Below, piece by piece: positions 42,934-56,709 of a stretch of 64,000 nucleotides of DNA. The stretch comes from Shumkonia mesophila (GTDB taxonomy: Bacteria; Pseudomonadota; Alphaproteobacteria; Rhodospirillales; Shumkoniaceae). Under the pieces are notes generated by a model. The model was not told the origin of the DNA. It worked only from the letters and a program-made list of their open reading frames with translations, and ran no database searches. Position numbers and translations under genes: made by a program. Position 1 is the first letter of the stretch. Each line of letters begins with the position of its first letter. Location of the stretch: NCBI RefSeq assembly GCF_026163695.1, contig NZ_JAOTID010000001.1:310001-374000 (forward strand). Direction: 5' to 3'.

Positions 42934-45081
42934 TTAAGCGGCATCCGTGCTGGCGTATTCGAACATCAGGAAGGTGCGGGGCGGCACGGTCACGCTGCCG
43001 CCCCTCGCCACCCGTGGGCCGCCGCCGGTGGGCGGATCGGCCGCCGTGTCGACGACGCACGCCCAGTCGCCGGGGCCGGAGGCGTTGGGCAGCCGGAAGG
43101 AGACCTCGATGTCGCCGGCGTTGAGCACGACAAGGAAGGTGACGTCCGGTTCGGGCTCGCCGGCCGACGTCAGATGGTAATCGCCGGCCTCGCCGCTCAG
43201 CAGAAAGCCGATGCAGTGGTTGGTCGGGGTCCGCCAGTCGGCTTCGCCGAACTCGCGGCCGTCCGGCCGCAGCCAGGTGATGTCCTTGATCTCGGTGCCC
43301 GGGATGATGCCGCCATGGAAGAAGCGCGAACGGCGGAAGACCACGTGGCGGCGGCGCAGCGCGATGAGGAAGCGGACGAACTCCCGCAACTGGCGGCCTT
43401 CCGAGCCGACGTCGTTCCAGTCGATCCAGCTGATCTCGGAATCCTGGCAGTAGGCGTTGTTGTTGCCGAGCTGGCTGCGGGCGAACTCGTCGCCGGCCAC
43501 CAGCATGGGAACGCCTTGGGACACCAGCAGCGTGGCCAGGAAGTTGCGCATCTGTTGGAAGCGAACGCGCGAGATCGCCCGATCGGCGGTCGGCCCCTCG
43601 ACGCCGCAATTGGCGCTGAAATTGTCGTTGGTGCCGTCCACGTTGTCTTCCTGGTTGGCCTCGTTGTGCTTCTTGGTATAGCTGACCAGGTCGTTCAGCG
43701 TGAAGCCGTCGTGGGCGGTGACGAAATTGATGCTGGCCCACGGCCGCCGGCCGCGCCGCTCGAACAGGTCGCTGGAACCGGTGGTGCGGGTGGCCAGTTC
43801 CGAAAGCTGGCCGGCGTCGCCCCGCCAGAAGCGGCGCACGGTATCGCGGTAGCGGTCGTTCCATTCGGCCCAGCCCGGCGGAAAGCCGCCCAGGCGGTAT
43901 CCGCCCTCGCCCAGGTCCCACGGCTCGGCGATCAGCTTGACCCTGGACAGCGCCGGGTCCTGGCGGACGGCATCGAGAAAGCCGGCGTGCACGTGATATT
44001 GCTGGTCGTACTCGCGGGCCAGTGTCGTTGCCAGATCGAAACGATATCCGTCGACGTGCATCTCCTGGACCCAGAAGCGCAGCGAATCCATGACCAGCTG
44101 CAAGACCCGCGGATGGTGCGGGTTGAAGCTGTTGCCGCAGCCGGTGAAGTCCAGGTAATCGCGGTAGTTGTCGCCCTGCAGGCGGTAGTAGTTGCGGTTG
44201 TCGATGCCGCGGAAGCACAGCGTCGGTCCCAGGCGATCGCTTTCCGCCGTGTGATTGAAGACGACGTCCAGGATGACCTCGATGCCGGCGTCGTGCAGGA
44301 CATGCACCATGGTCTTGAACTCGCCGAGGCCGCCCTCGGCCAGATAGAGGGGGTGCGGCGCGAAAAAACCGATGGAATTGTAGCCCCAGTAGTTGCGCTG
44401 GCCCTTGGCGGCCAGACGGTGCTCGTCGACGAAGGCGTGAACCGGCAACAGCTCGACGGCGGTGATGCCGAGGCCGCGCAGGTAGTCGACCACGGCCGGC
44501 GTGGCCAGGCCGGCGAAGGTGCCGCGGTTCTCGGTGGCAACCTCGGGATGGCGCATGGTCAGGCCGCGCACGTGGGCCTCGTAGAGGATGCTCTGCTCCC
44601 ACGGCGTGCCCGGCGCCTTGTCGTTGCCCCAGGTGAAGGCGGTGTCGACCACCCGGCACTTGTAGGTGTACTTGGCGCTGTCGCGCGAATCGAACGACAG
44701 ATCCTCCTTGGGATCGCCGACGCGATATCCGAACAGGGCGTCGTGCCAGCGGATGCCGCCGACCAGGGCCTTGGCGTAGGGATCGATCAGCAGCTTGTTG
44801 GCATTGAAGCGGTGTCCCTTGTCCGGCGCATACGGGCCGTGCACCCGATAGCCGTAGATCTGGCCGGGGCGGGCGTCGGGCAGATAACAGTGCCACGTCT
44901 CGTCGGTATATTCGGGAAGCTGGATGCGCTGGATCTCGCGATCGCCGTGTTCGTCGAACAGGCACAGTTCGACCTTCTCGGCGTTTTCCGAGAACAGCGC
45001 GAAATTGACCCCCTTGCCGTCCCAGTTGGCGCCGAGCGGATACGGACTGCCCGGCCACACCCGCATGCGCTTTGCGCTCAT
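42934..45081 (-). CDS. glgX: Glycogen debranching enzyme GlgX
   Basis: An isoamylase-type alpha-1,6-glucosidase (715 aa) that debranches phosphorylase-limited glucan. The N-terminal CBM48 domain begins [22 protein letters not shown]13 regions are [28 protein letters not shown] (nucleophile), [14 protein letters not shown] (acid) and [20 protein letters not shown] 45081 overlaps the glgB stop by 4 nt. In this cluster it feeds short chains to MalQ and TreY. Confidence 0.96.
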   Translation of the reverse strand: MSAKRMRVWPGSPYPLGANWDGKGVNFALFSENAEKVELCLFDEHGDREIQRIQLPEYTDETWHCYLPDARPGQIYGYRVHGPYAPDKGHRFNANKLLIDPYAKALVGGIRWHDALFGYRVGDPKEDLSFDSRDSAKYTYKCRVVDTAFTWGNDKAPGTPWEQSILYEAHVRGLTMRHPEVATENRGTFAGLATPAVVDYLRGLGITAVELLPVHAFVDEHRLAAKGQRNYWGYNSIGFFAPHPLYLAEGGLGEFKTMVHVLHDAGIEVILDVVFNHTAESDRLGPTLCFRGIDNRNYYRLQGDNYRDYLDFTGCGNSFNPHHPRVLQLVMDSLRFWVQEMHVDGYRFDLATTLAREYDQQYHVHAGFLDAVRQDPALSRVKLIAEPWDLGEGGYRLGGFPPGWAEWNDRYRDTVRRFWRGDAGQLSELATRTTGSSDLFERRGRRPWASINFVTAHDGFTLNDLVSYTKKHNEANQEDNVDGTNDNFSANCGVEGPTADRAISRVRFQQMRNFLATLLVSQGVPMLVAGDEFARSQLGNNNAYCQDSEISWIDWNDVGSEGRQLREFVRFLIALRRRHVVFRRSRFFHGGIIPGTEIKDITWLRPDGREFGEADWRTPTNHCIGFLLSGEAGDYHLTSAGEPEPDVTFLVVLNAGDIEVSFRLPNASGPGDWACVVDTAADPPTGGGPRVARGGSVTVPPRTFLMFEYASTDAA

Positions 45082-47293
45082 GCTTGTCCCTCGATGCCGC
45101 GTGGCCGCAGGATGAGAACGGCCAACGGCGGCAGGGTCAGGTTGACCGACCACGGATGGCCGTGGGCGGGCACGGCCTCGGCCTGGACGCCGCCCAGGTT
45201 GCCGACCCCGCTGCCGCCGTAGTCGGCGGCGTCGGTGTTGATGCATTCGACATAGAAATCGCCGCTCGGCACCCCGATGCGGTAGCCGTGATGGACCACC
45301 GGCGTGAAGTTGCAGACCACCACCGCCACCTCCTCCGGCCGCTTGCCGCGGCGCAGGAAGCTGACCACGCTGTTGTCGACATCCTGGCAGTCGATCCACG
45401 AGAAGCCGGCCGGCTCGAAGTCGACCTCGTAAAGGGCGGGCGCCGCCCGGTACAGCCGGTTGAGGTCGCCCACCAGCTGCTTGGCGCCGGCGTGCAGGGG
45501 ATCGTCGAGCAGGTGCCAGTCCAGGCTGCGGTCGTGCGACCACTCGCGTTCCTGGGCGATGTCGGCGCCCATGAACAGCAGCTTCTTGCCGGGATGGCCG
45601 AACATGAAGGCGAAATAGGCCCGGAGGTTGGCGAACTTCTGCCAGCGGTCCCCGGGCATCTTGCCCAAAAGCGAGCCCTTGCCGTGCACCACCTCGTCGT
45701 GGGACAGCGCCAGCACGAAATTCTCGGTGAAGGCATAGAGCAGGCCGAAGGTCAGGTTGTTCGGGTGGTAACGACGATAGATCGGCTCCTTGGACATGTA
45801 CTGCAGGGTGTCGTGCATCCAGCCCATGTTCCATTTGAGCCCGAAGCCCAGACCGCCGAGGTAGGTCGGCCGCGACACCATCGGCCAGGCGGTCGATTCC
45901 TCGGCCACCGTCGTCGCCCCGCCGTTCTCGCCGAAGATGACCTCGTTCATGCGTTTGAGGAAGGCCACCGCCTCCAGGTTCTCGTTGCCGCCGTATTGGT
46001 TGGGCACCCATTCGCCCGCCTTGCGACTGTAGTCGAGGTAGAGCATGGACGCCACGGCGTCGACGCGCAGGCCGTCGATGTGGAAGGAATCGATCCAGTA
46101 GCGGGCGTTGGCCAGCAGGAAGTTCGCCACCTCGCGCCGCCCGTAATTGTAGATCAGCGTCCCCCAGTCGGTGTGGCGGCCCTTGCGGGGGTCGGCGTGC
46201 TCGTAGAGATGGGTGCCGTCGAAGAGGCCGAGGCCGTGCTCGTCGGTCGGGAAGTGGCCGGGCACCCAGTCGATCAGCACGCCGATGTCGGCGGCGTGGC
46301 AGGCATCGACGAAGGCGCGGAAATCGTCGGGCGAACCGAAGCGGCTGGTCGGCGCGAACAGGCCGATCGGCTGGTAGCCCCACGAGCCGTCGAACGGAAA
46401 CTCGGACACCGGCATCAGCTCGATGTGGGTGAAGCCCAGGTCGCGCACGTAGGGAACCAGTTCGCCGGCCAGCTCGCGGTAGGTCAGGTAGCGGTTCCCC
46501 TCCTCGGGCTTGCGCCGCCAGGAGCCGAGATGGACCTCGTAAACCGAGACGGGCGCGTCGAGCGCGTTGGTCTCGCCGAGGCGGCCGCGCCACAGCTCGT
46601 CGGTCCAGGCGAAGGGTTGCGCGGCGACGACGACGCTGGCCGTCTTCGGCGGCACTTCGGCGGCAAACGCGTAAGGATCGGTCTTCAGCGGCAGCAGCCG
46701 GCCATCCCCGGCCTTGATCTCGAACTTGTAGGGCTCGCCGGGGCCGATGCCGGGAACGAAGATCTCCCAGATGCCGAAGCTGTGGCGCAGGCGCATGACG
46801 TGGCGCCGGCCGTCCCAGCCGTTGAAGCCGCCGACCACGCTGACCCGCCGGGCGTTGGGGGCCCAGACGGCGAAGGCGACGCCGGCGACGCCTTCCAGCG
46901 TACGGGGATGGGCCCCCATCACCTCGTAGGCCCTGAGATGGTTGCCCTCGCCCAGGAGGTGCAGGTCGAAATCGCTGATGACCGGCGGGAAGCGGTAGGC
47001 GTCCTCGGCCTCCACCACCTCGCCGTTCCAGTCGACGCGCAGGCGATAGGCGAAGCGCTGGCGCCGCTTGCCCAACGGCCCGGCGAAGATGCCGGCGTCG
47101 TGAATGCGGGGCAGATCGGCGACGGTCGTGCCGTCGGCGGCGTCCACCACCGCCACCGAACGGGCGCCGGGCAGGCAGGCCCGAGCCAGGAGGCGGCCGC
47201 CCGAGGCTTCGTGCATGCCAAGCACGCCGAAGGGGTCTGCGTGATCGCCCGACGCCAGGGCATTAAGGGCGTTACGGTCGAGGGATTGGGGCA

Positions 47294-47294
<1 letters not shown>
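45078..47294 (-). CDS. glgB: 1,4-alpha-glucan branching enzyme
   Basis: GlgB (738 aa, GH13) introduces alpha-1,6 branches into linear glucan made by GlgE. It has the double N-terminal domain form typical of E. coli (first domain [14 protein letters not shown], then CBM48 with [20 protein letters not shown]). Catalytic regions are [44 protein letters not shown] and [19 protein letters not shown]. It overlaps glgX by 4 nt and shares one base with treS (TAATG), so coupled translation is likely. Confidence 0.97.
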
Positions 47295-50572
<3,278 letters not shown>

Positions 50573-50602
50573 CGCGTTCCCCTCGGCTCGGCATGATCGA
50601 TG

Positions 50603-53600
50603 TCACGGGCGGGGCGCACGATCGTCGACGCGCGCACCGGGGTGGACCCGGAAGATGGCGGCGGGGTTCCAGTGGGGGTCGAGACGCAGGGGCTGCCACG
50701 CGCCCTGCCAGCGATGGCGTTCGCCCGACAGCATGTCCTCGACCTCGAAGCCGCCGTCGGTGCCCACCCCCATGTCGGCCAGCGGAAACTCGACATGGGC
50801 CTCGCGGACGTCGAAGGGATTGAGATTGACGGCGACGAAGATCATGTTCCGCCGGTCCGCCGTCATCTTGCCGTAGAACAGAACGTCGTCGTGGCTGGCG
50901 GCGTAAAATCGCAGGTTCTCCATCTCGTGAAGCGCGGGATTGTCGCGCCTGAGCCGGTTGATGCGCGCGATGTAATCCTTGATGTTGCCGGGGCGGTTCC
51001 AGTCCCACACCTTGTAGTCGTACTTCTCCGAGTTGTCGTACTCCTCGCGGCCGGGAATGCCGGCGTTTTCGCACAGCTCGAAGCCGTTGTAGATGCCATA
51101 GACGCTGGACAGGGTCGCGGCCAGCACGAAGCGGATCATGAAGGCCGGCCGCCCGCCCGTTTGCAGGAAGACGGGCAGGATGTCCGGCGTGTTCGGGAAG
51201 AAGTTCGGCCGCAGGTATTCCTTGACCTCGCTTTGCGTCAGCTCGCTCAGGTATTCGGTCAGTTCGTGCTTGGTGTGGCGCCAGGTGAAATAGGTGTAGG
51301 ACTGCGAGAAGCCGGCCTTGGCCAGCATCTTCAGCATCGGCGGGCGGGTGAACGCCTCGGCCAGGAACAGAACGTCCGGGTGGCGGCCCTGGATGTCCTT
51401 GATCATCCATTCCCAGAACGGCACCGGCTTGGTGTGGGGATTGTCGACGCGGAAGATGCGCACGCCCTGCCCGGCCCAGAATTCGACGACGTCGCGAAGC
51501 GCGGTCCACAGGGCGTCCCGCTCGGCGCAGTGGAAGTCGACGTTGACGATGTCCTGGTACTTTTTCGGCGGATTCTCGGCGTACTTGATGGTGCCGTCGG
51601 GACGGAAGCTGAACCATTCCGGGTGCTCCTTGACCCACGGATGGTCGGGCGCGCACTGGATGGCGAAATCGAGCGCCACCTCCATGCCCACGGCGCGGCA
51701 GCGGCCGATGAAGCGACGGAAATCGGCGAGCGTGCCAAGCTCGGGATGGATGGCGTCGTGGCCGCCCTCCGCCGCGCCGATGGCATAGGGGCTGCCCGGG
51801 TCGTGGGGGCCGGCGGCGAGCGTGTTGTTCGGCCCCTTGCGATGAATCCGGCCGATCGGATGGATGGGCACGAGGTAGACGACGTCGAAGCCCATGTCGC
51901 GGATTTCCGGCAGACGCCGCTCGCAGTCCGCAAAGGTGGCGCCGCGCCCCGGCACCGTCCCCTGCGAGCGGGGAAACATCTCGTACCAGGCGGCGAAGCG
52001 CGCCTGCACGCGATCGACCACGACCTCCAGCGTCTTGTAGGCGACAACCCCCTCGCGCTCCGGCCAGGCGGCCATCAGGGCCAGCAGGTCGTCTCCCATC
52101 ATCACCTCGGCACGCCGGCCGGCATCGGCGGCGGCATCGAAGGCGGCCAGCCGGCCTTCCAGGGCGGTCCGGCCGGCGCCCCGGGCGCGCTCCCGGGCCC
52201 GCTCGACGATGACGCGGCCCTCGATCAGTTCCAGGGTCACGTCCTGGCCGGCGCCCCGTTTCTTGGCCAGTTCGTCGCGCCACGTCGCGAAGGCGTCGAC
52301 CCACGCCTCGAGGGTATAGGCGGCCCGGCCGTTGCGCGTCAGGCGCGCCCGGCCGACCCACAGGTCGAGGCCGGCGTTGACGACCTGCATCGGCGTTTCC
52401 GACCACTCCCTGGCGCCGGCCTCGCGCACCTTGAGGACGGCCGCCACCTTGACGTGGCCGTCGGTGAAGACCTCGGCGCGCACCTCCAGCTCGTCGCCCA
52501 CCTCGCGCTTGATCGGGTATTTGCCGCCGTCGATTTCGAGCGACACGTTCTGGATGATGATGGGCCTCGCCGACAGTTGGGCGCGATCGATGCGGGTGGC
52601 GGCGCCGGCCGGCCGGTCGCGGCGGGGACCGGGGGCCGGAACCACGAACAGGCGCGCCCCATGGGGCGGCACCTCCAGCAGGCCGAACGGATTGGGCGCG
52701 GCGGCGGGCGGCGCCCCCGGCGTGATCTCGCGCACGGCGCCACCGGCTTCGACGATGCCGGGGATGGCGCTGAGATCGACGGCGGCCGCGCCGTCGGGCC
52801 GGGGATTGATGGCGGTCACCACCCGTTCTCCGCCGTCGGCGGTCTGGCGCACCAGCACGGCGGCGTCGGCGGCCGCGGCATACAGCCGATACTGCGGCCC
52901 CTCCTCGTTCAGCGCCGGCCGCGCCGTCTTCATGGCGTTGACCTCGGCGATGAACGGCGACAGGTCGAACAGCGGCTCCTCCCAGTCGGCCGGACGGGTG
53001 GTGACGACATGAAGCGACCGCGTGAAGCCGTACTCGAAGCCGATCGGCATCATGACGCCGGTCGAGAAGGTGGCCGCGAACAGGTAGCGCTGGCCGCAGA
53101 TCGCCTCTAGCGTGGCGGTATCGGCGACGCCCCGGCTCTGCAGTTCGGCGGCCAGGCGTGGGGTGTCGTGGCTGTCGGGGAAGGCGATGGAGGGGGCGAT
53201 GTGGCGGAACTGCTCGTACTGATCGAGAAGCCAGGAACGGCGGAAGTCCCACCAGCGCGAACTGTTGAACAGGTAATCGAAGCCGCCGCCGGCGAGCGCC
53301 TCCACCTCGTCCACTCGGCAGCCCAGGGTTTCGGCGGCCAGCACGGCGCCGGAACGAACCTCGCGGGCGGCCTCGGCCACCGCCGCCCATACCGCCGCCG
53401 GCACCTTGTAGGCGGCGTCGCAGCGGAAGCCGCCGAAGCCGAGGGCGGCGTAGTGGCGCACCAAGCGCCGCCATTCCTCGACGATGGCGTCGCGCTCGGG
53501 CCGTTCGGCGTAGTCGATCTCGGCCAGATCCCCCCACACCGTCACCTTGCCCGGGTCGTCGGGGTCGACGGCGAAGGGCGATTGCACCTTGCCGTCCTCG

Positions 53601-53944
53601 CCCCTGACGTACCACGAGGCGCGCTCGGTCACCCACGGGTGGTCGATGGCGGTGTGGTTGATCACCAGGTCCATCATGACGGAAAGGCCGTGGCGCCCGG
53701 CCTCGGCCGTGAAGGCCGCCAGGCGGCGGTCGGTGTCGGCGGGCGGGCCGTCGCCGAACAGCGGGTTCAGGCGGTAGTAGTCGCGGACCGCATAGAGGCT
53801 GCCCGACATCCCGGGCAGATGGAAAGGATTGACGAAGACCCAGTCGAAGCCCATGGCGGCGATGCGGGAAAGGTGGCGCGACCACGCTTCGATCGGCCCG
53901 ACCAGGGGTGGAAAGAGGTTATAGATTCGGGGACCGTTTTTCAT
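50603..53944 (-). CDS. glgE: GlgE maltosyltransferase with an extra N-terminal GH13 domain
   Basis: GlgE transfers maltose from maltose-1-phosphate onto alpha-1,4-glucan. The C-terminal part (about 461-1113) is a normal-length GlgE with nucleophile D834 in IFRVDNPHTKPVPFWEW and acid E863 in FLAEAFTRP. The first ~445 residues are a second GH13 barrel with its own intact triad: VMMDLVINHTA, D176 in GGFRCDAAYK, E205 in LAAETLGC and D260 in FPDSHDTPRLA. ATG 53944 has AAGGGAAAGG upstream; ATG 53995 would add 17 residues. It lies 30 bp from treS. The job of the extra domain is unknown. Confidence 0.93.
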   Translation of the reverse strand: MKNGPRIYNLFPPLVGPIEAWSRHLSRIAAMGFDWVFVNPFHLPGMSGSLYAVRDYYRLNPLFGDGPPADTDRRLAAFTAEAGRHGLSVMMDLVINHTAIDHPWVTERASWYVRGEDGKVQSPFAVDPDDPGKVTVWGDLAEIDYAERPERDAIVEEWRRLVRHYAALGFGGFRCDAAYKVPAAVWAAVAEAAREVRSGAVLAAETLGCRVDEVEALAGGGFDYLFNSSRWWDFRRSWLLDQYEQFRHIAPSIAFPDSHDTPRLAAELQSRGVADTATLEAICGQRYLFAATFSTGVMMPIGFEYGFTRSLHVVTTRPADWEEPLFDLSPFIAEVNAMKTARPALNEEGPQYRLYAAAADAAVLVRQTADGGERVVTAINPRPDGAAAVDLSAIPGIVEAGGAVREITPGAPPAAAPNPFGLLEVPPHGARLFVVPAPGPRRDRPAGAATRIDRAQLSARPIIIQNVSLEIDGGKYPIKREVGDELEVRAEVFTDGHVKVAAVLKVREAGAREWSETPMQVVNAGLDLWVGRARLTRNGRAAYTLEAWVDAFATWRDELAKKRGAGQDVTLELIEGRVIVERARERARGAGRTALEGRLAAFDAAADAGRRAEVMMGDDLLALMAAWPEREGVVAYKTLEVVVDRVQARFAAWYEMFPRSQGTVPGRGATFADCERRLPEIRDMGFDVVYLVPIHPIGRIHRKGPNNTLAAGPHDPGSPYAIGAAEGGHDAIHPELGTLADFRRFIGRCRAVGMEVALDFAIQCAPDHPWVKEHPEWFSFRPDGTIKYAENPPKKYQDIVNVDFHCAERDALWTALRDVVEFWAGQGVRIFRVDNPHTKPVPFWEWMIKDIQGRHPDVLFLAEAFTRPPMLKMLAKAGFSQSYTYFTWRHTKHELTEYLSELTQSEVKEYLRPNFFPNTPDILPVFLQTGGRPAFMIRFVLAATLSSVYGIYNGFELCENAGIPGREEYDNSEKYDYKVWDWNRPGNIKDYIARINRLRRDNPALHEMENLRFYAASHDDVLFYGKMTADRRNMIFVAVNLNPFDVREAHVEFPLADMGVGTDGGFEVEDMLSGERHRWQGAWQPLRLDPHWNPAAIFRVHPGARVDDRAPRP

Positions 53945-54049
53945 GCCTTTCCCTTGCGCATGTTTTCCATATACGTCCTCGATGCGGATTTTCATCCGGG
54001 ATTGCCCGCCTTTCCGCCGGGCATCTTTCTTTTGCCTCCCCGTCCCCCG

Positions 54050-54073
54050 AAAAAGGGGCCTTTCCCCAGCCCC
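54050..54073 (-). terminator. Rho-independent terminator after glgP
   Basis: On the minus strand GGGGC, a 9-nt loop, GCCCC and then TTTTT, about 30 bp past the glgP stop. It separates glgP from the glgE-treS-glgB-glgX-malQ unit, whose own promoter would then lie in the 54050-53950 interval. Confidence 0.65.
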
Positions 54074-54100
54074 GTTTGAAACGCAGCGCCTCCAATCGTC

Positions 54101-56584
54101 CTAGACGACGACGGGAGCCACCCCCCAGATGTCCGTCGCGTAGGAATGGATGGAGCGGTCGCTCGAAAACTTGCCCATGTGGGCGACGTTGATGATGGCC
54201 TTTCGCGTCCAGTCCTCGACATCAACAAACGTGGCGTCGACTCGTTCCTGGGATTCTAGATATGACGCGAAGTCGGCGAGCAGCAGATAGGGATCACCGC
54301 CCCGGAGCAGCTTGTCGACGACCGCGCGGTAGCGGTCGGGTTCGTCGGGCGAGAAGAAGCCTTCGGCGACCATGTCCAGCACCCGCTTCAGTTCGGCGTT
54401 CCCGTTATAGTAGCGCCACGGGTCATAGCCACGCAAATGCAGGTGTTCGGCCTCCTCGGCATTAAGCCCGAAGATGAAGATGTTGTCCTCGCCCACCTCG
54501 TCCTTGATTTCGATGTTGGCACCGTCGAGCGTGCCGATGGTCAGCGCCCCGTTGAGCGCGAACTTCATGTTGCCGGTGCCCGAGGCCTCGGTGCCGGCCG
54601 TCGAGATCTGTTCGGAGAGATCGCTGCCGGGAATGATGACGCCGGCCGCCGACACGTTGTAGTTGGGGATGAACACCACCTTCAGCAGGCCCTGCGCCGC
54701 CGGGTCCTCGTTGACCACGGCGGCCACGTCGTTGATCAGGTGGATGATCGACTTCGCCATGACGTAGCTGGGCGCCGCCTTGCCGCCGAAGATCACGGTG
54801 CGCGGCACCAGGCCGGCGCCGTTGCCGTCGCGGATGCGGTTGTAGCGGGCGACCACCTGCAGGATGTTCAGGAGCTGGCGCTTGTATTCGTGCAGCCGCT
54901 TGACCTGCACGTCGAACATCGAGGCGGGGTCGACGCGGATTTCCACCTCGCGCTGGATAAGGGCGGCCAGCTGGACCTTGTTCTGGCGCTTGATGTCGAT
55001 GAAGCGGGCGCGGAATTCGGCGTCGTCGACCGACGGCGCCAGGCCCTGCAGCACCGCGAGATCGGTCGTCCAGCCGGTCCCCACCTTTTCGTCGATCAGC
55101 TTGGCCAGGCTGGGATTGGCCTGCAGCAGCCAGCGCCGCTGGGTGATGCCGTTGGTGACGTTGACGAACTTGTCGGGGTCCATGCGGTCGAAATCGGCAA
55201 ACGTGCGGGTGCGCAGGATCTGCGTGTGCAGCGCCGCCACGCCGTTCACCTTGTGGCTGCCGACGATGGCGAGATGGGCCATGCGGATGCGGTGCGCGTC
55301 GTCGTCGACCAGGGACACCCGCTTGGGCACGGAAAAATCGCCAGGGAAGACCGCGCGGACGCGCTTCAGGAAGCCGTCGTTGATCCGGTAGATGATGTCC
55401 AGATGGTGCGGCAGCACCGCTTCCAGCAGGGGGACCTGCCAGGTTTCCAGCGCCTCGGGCAGCAGGGTGTGGTTGGTGTAGGAGAACACCCGCTGGGTCA
55501 GCGCCCAGGCATTTTCCCAGTCATAGCCGTGGTTGTCCATCAGCAGGCGGACCAGTTCGGGGATGGCCAGGGCCGGGTGGGTGTCGTTCAGCTGGATGGC
55601 GACCTTCTTGGGCAGGTCGTCGAGGCTGCCGTGCAGTTTCTGGAAGCGCCGGAGGATGTCCTGGATGGAGGCGCTGACGAAAAAGTACTCCTGCTTGAGG
55701 CGCAATTCCTGGCCGACCGCGGTGGCGTCGTTGGGATAGAGCACCTTGGAAAGATTTTCCGACAGGGTCTTCTCGCGCACCGCCTCGACGTAGTTGCCTT
55801 CATTGAAGGTGCCGAGATCGAACTCGCGGGTAGAGCGGGCCGACCACAGGCGCAGGTTGGTCACGGTGCGCGAGCGGAACCCCGACATCGGCACGTCGAA
55901 GGCCATGGCGATGACGTTTTCGGTGTCCACCCAATGGCACTGTTCGCGGCCGTCTGCGCCCTTAAAGGTGAGGATGCGGCCGTTGAAACGCACCGGATAG
56001 ATGACGTTCGGGCGCTCGAACTCCCACGGGTTGCCGTAGCGCAGCCAGTTTTCCGGTTGCTCGACCTGCTGGCCCTTCTCGATCCGCTGGTTGAACATCC
56101 CGAACTCGTAGCGGATGCCGTAGCCGTAGCCCGGATAGCCGTGGGTGGCCAGCGAATCGAGGAAACAGGCGGCCAGCCGCCCCAGGCCGCCGTTGCCCAG
56201 CGCGGCGTCGACCTCGCAGTCGGTCACCTGGGCGATGTCGACACCCAGCCGCTTCAGCGCCTCGTCGATGACCCCGTCGACGCCAAGGTCGAGCAGGCAT
56301 TGCTCCAGCCGCCGGCCGATCAGGTATTCCATCGACAGGTAGTAGACGCGCCGGGCGTCGGCGCGGTGCTGGGCCTGCGAGGTGGCCATCAGGCGTTCGC
56401 CGAGGACACCGCGGAGCAGATAGGAAAGGGCATAGTACCAGTCCCGCTCGGTCGCGAACTGGGGATCCTTGCCGACCACATGAACCATGTAGTCGAGCAG
56501 GCGCCGCTCGAGGGCCTGGGCGTCGCCGAGCATGCCGGCGCGCGCGTCGTCGCAGGGGTAGAGGGTCAGGGGATCGTTGTTCAT
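54101..56584 (-). CDS. glgP: Glycogen/starch/alpha-glucan phosphorylase
   Basis: A PLP-dependent phosphorylase (827 aa, GT35) that releases glucose-1-phosphate from glucan ends. Visible are DWYYALSYLLRG and YYLSMEYLIGRRL near the N-terminus, DAALGNGGLGRLAACFLDS in the centre, and the PLP-lysine segment EASGTGNMKFALNGALTIGT. Full family length. It is followed by a terminator, so it may be expressed apart from the other minus-strand glucan genes. Its own ribosome site is weak. Confidence 0.97.
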   Translation of the reverse strand: MNNDPLTLYPCDDARAGMLGDAQALERRLLDYMVHVVGKDPQFATERDWYYALSYLLRGVLGERLMATSQAQHRADARRVYYLSMEYLIGRRLEQCLLDLGVDGVIDEALKRLGVDIAQVTDCEVDAALGNGGLGRLAACFLDSLATHGYPGYGYGIRYEFGMFNQRIEKGQQVEQPENWLRYGNPWEFERPNVIYPVRFNGRILTFKGADGREQCHWVDTENVIAMAFDVPMSGFRSRTVTNLRLWSARSTREFDLGTFNEGNYVEAVREKTLSENLSKVLYPNDATAVGQELRLKQEYFFVSASIQDILRRFQKLHGSLDDLPKKVAIQLNDTHPALAIPELVRLLMDNHGYDWENAWALTQRVFSYTNHTLLPEALETWQVPLLEAVLPHHLDIIYRINDGFLKRVRAVFPGDFSVPKRVSLVDDDAHRIRMAHLAIVGSHKVNGVAALHTQILRTRTFADFDRMDPDKFVNVTNGITQRRWLLQANPSLAKLIDEKVGTGWTTDLAVLQGLAPSVDDAEFRARFIDIKRQNKVQLAALIQREVEIRVDPASMFDVQVKRLHEYKRQLLNILQVVARYNRIRDGNGAGLVPRTVIFGGKAAPSYVMAKSIIHLINDVAAVVNEDPAAQGLLKVVFIPNYNVSAAGVIIPGSDLSEQISTAGTEASGTGNMKFALNGALTIGTLDGANIEIKDEVGEDNIFIFGLNAEEAEHLHLRGYDPWRYYNGNAELKRVLDMVAEGFFSPDEPDRYRAVVDKLLRGGDPYLLLADFASYLESQERVDATFVDVEDWTRKAIINVAHMGKFSSDRSIHSYATDIWGVAPVVV

Positions 56585-56709
56585 CGTTGGTCGCTTTTCA
56601 AGCCCGCAGGATGGGTCGCGCCGGAAGCCCGGTGTCGAGACGACGCCGGAAAAGCCGTACGACCATGTCGGAGAAAAATAGGGTCCTTTTGCGAAATGCC
56701 GAGGGAATT

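Noticed and set aside
40886-45222. Two frames of about 1400 codons over malQ and glgX, one on each strand
   Set aside because: Shadows of MalQ/GlgX, which carry intact catalytic motifs in another frame.
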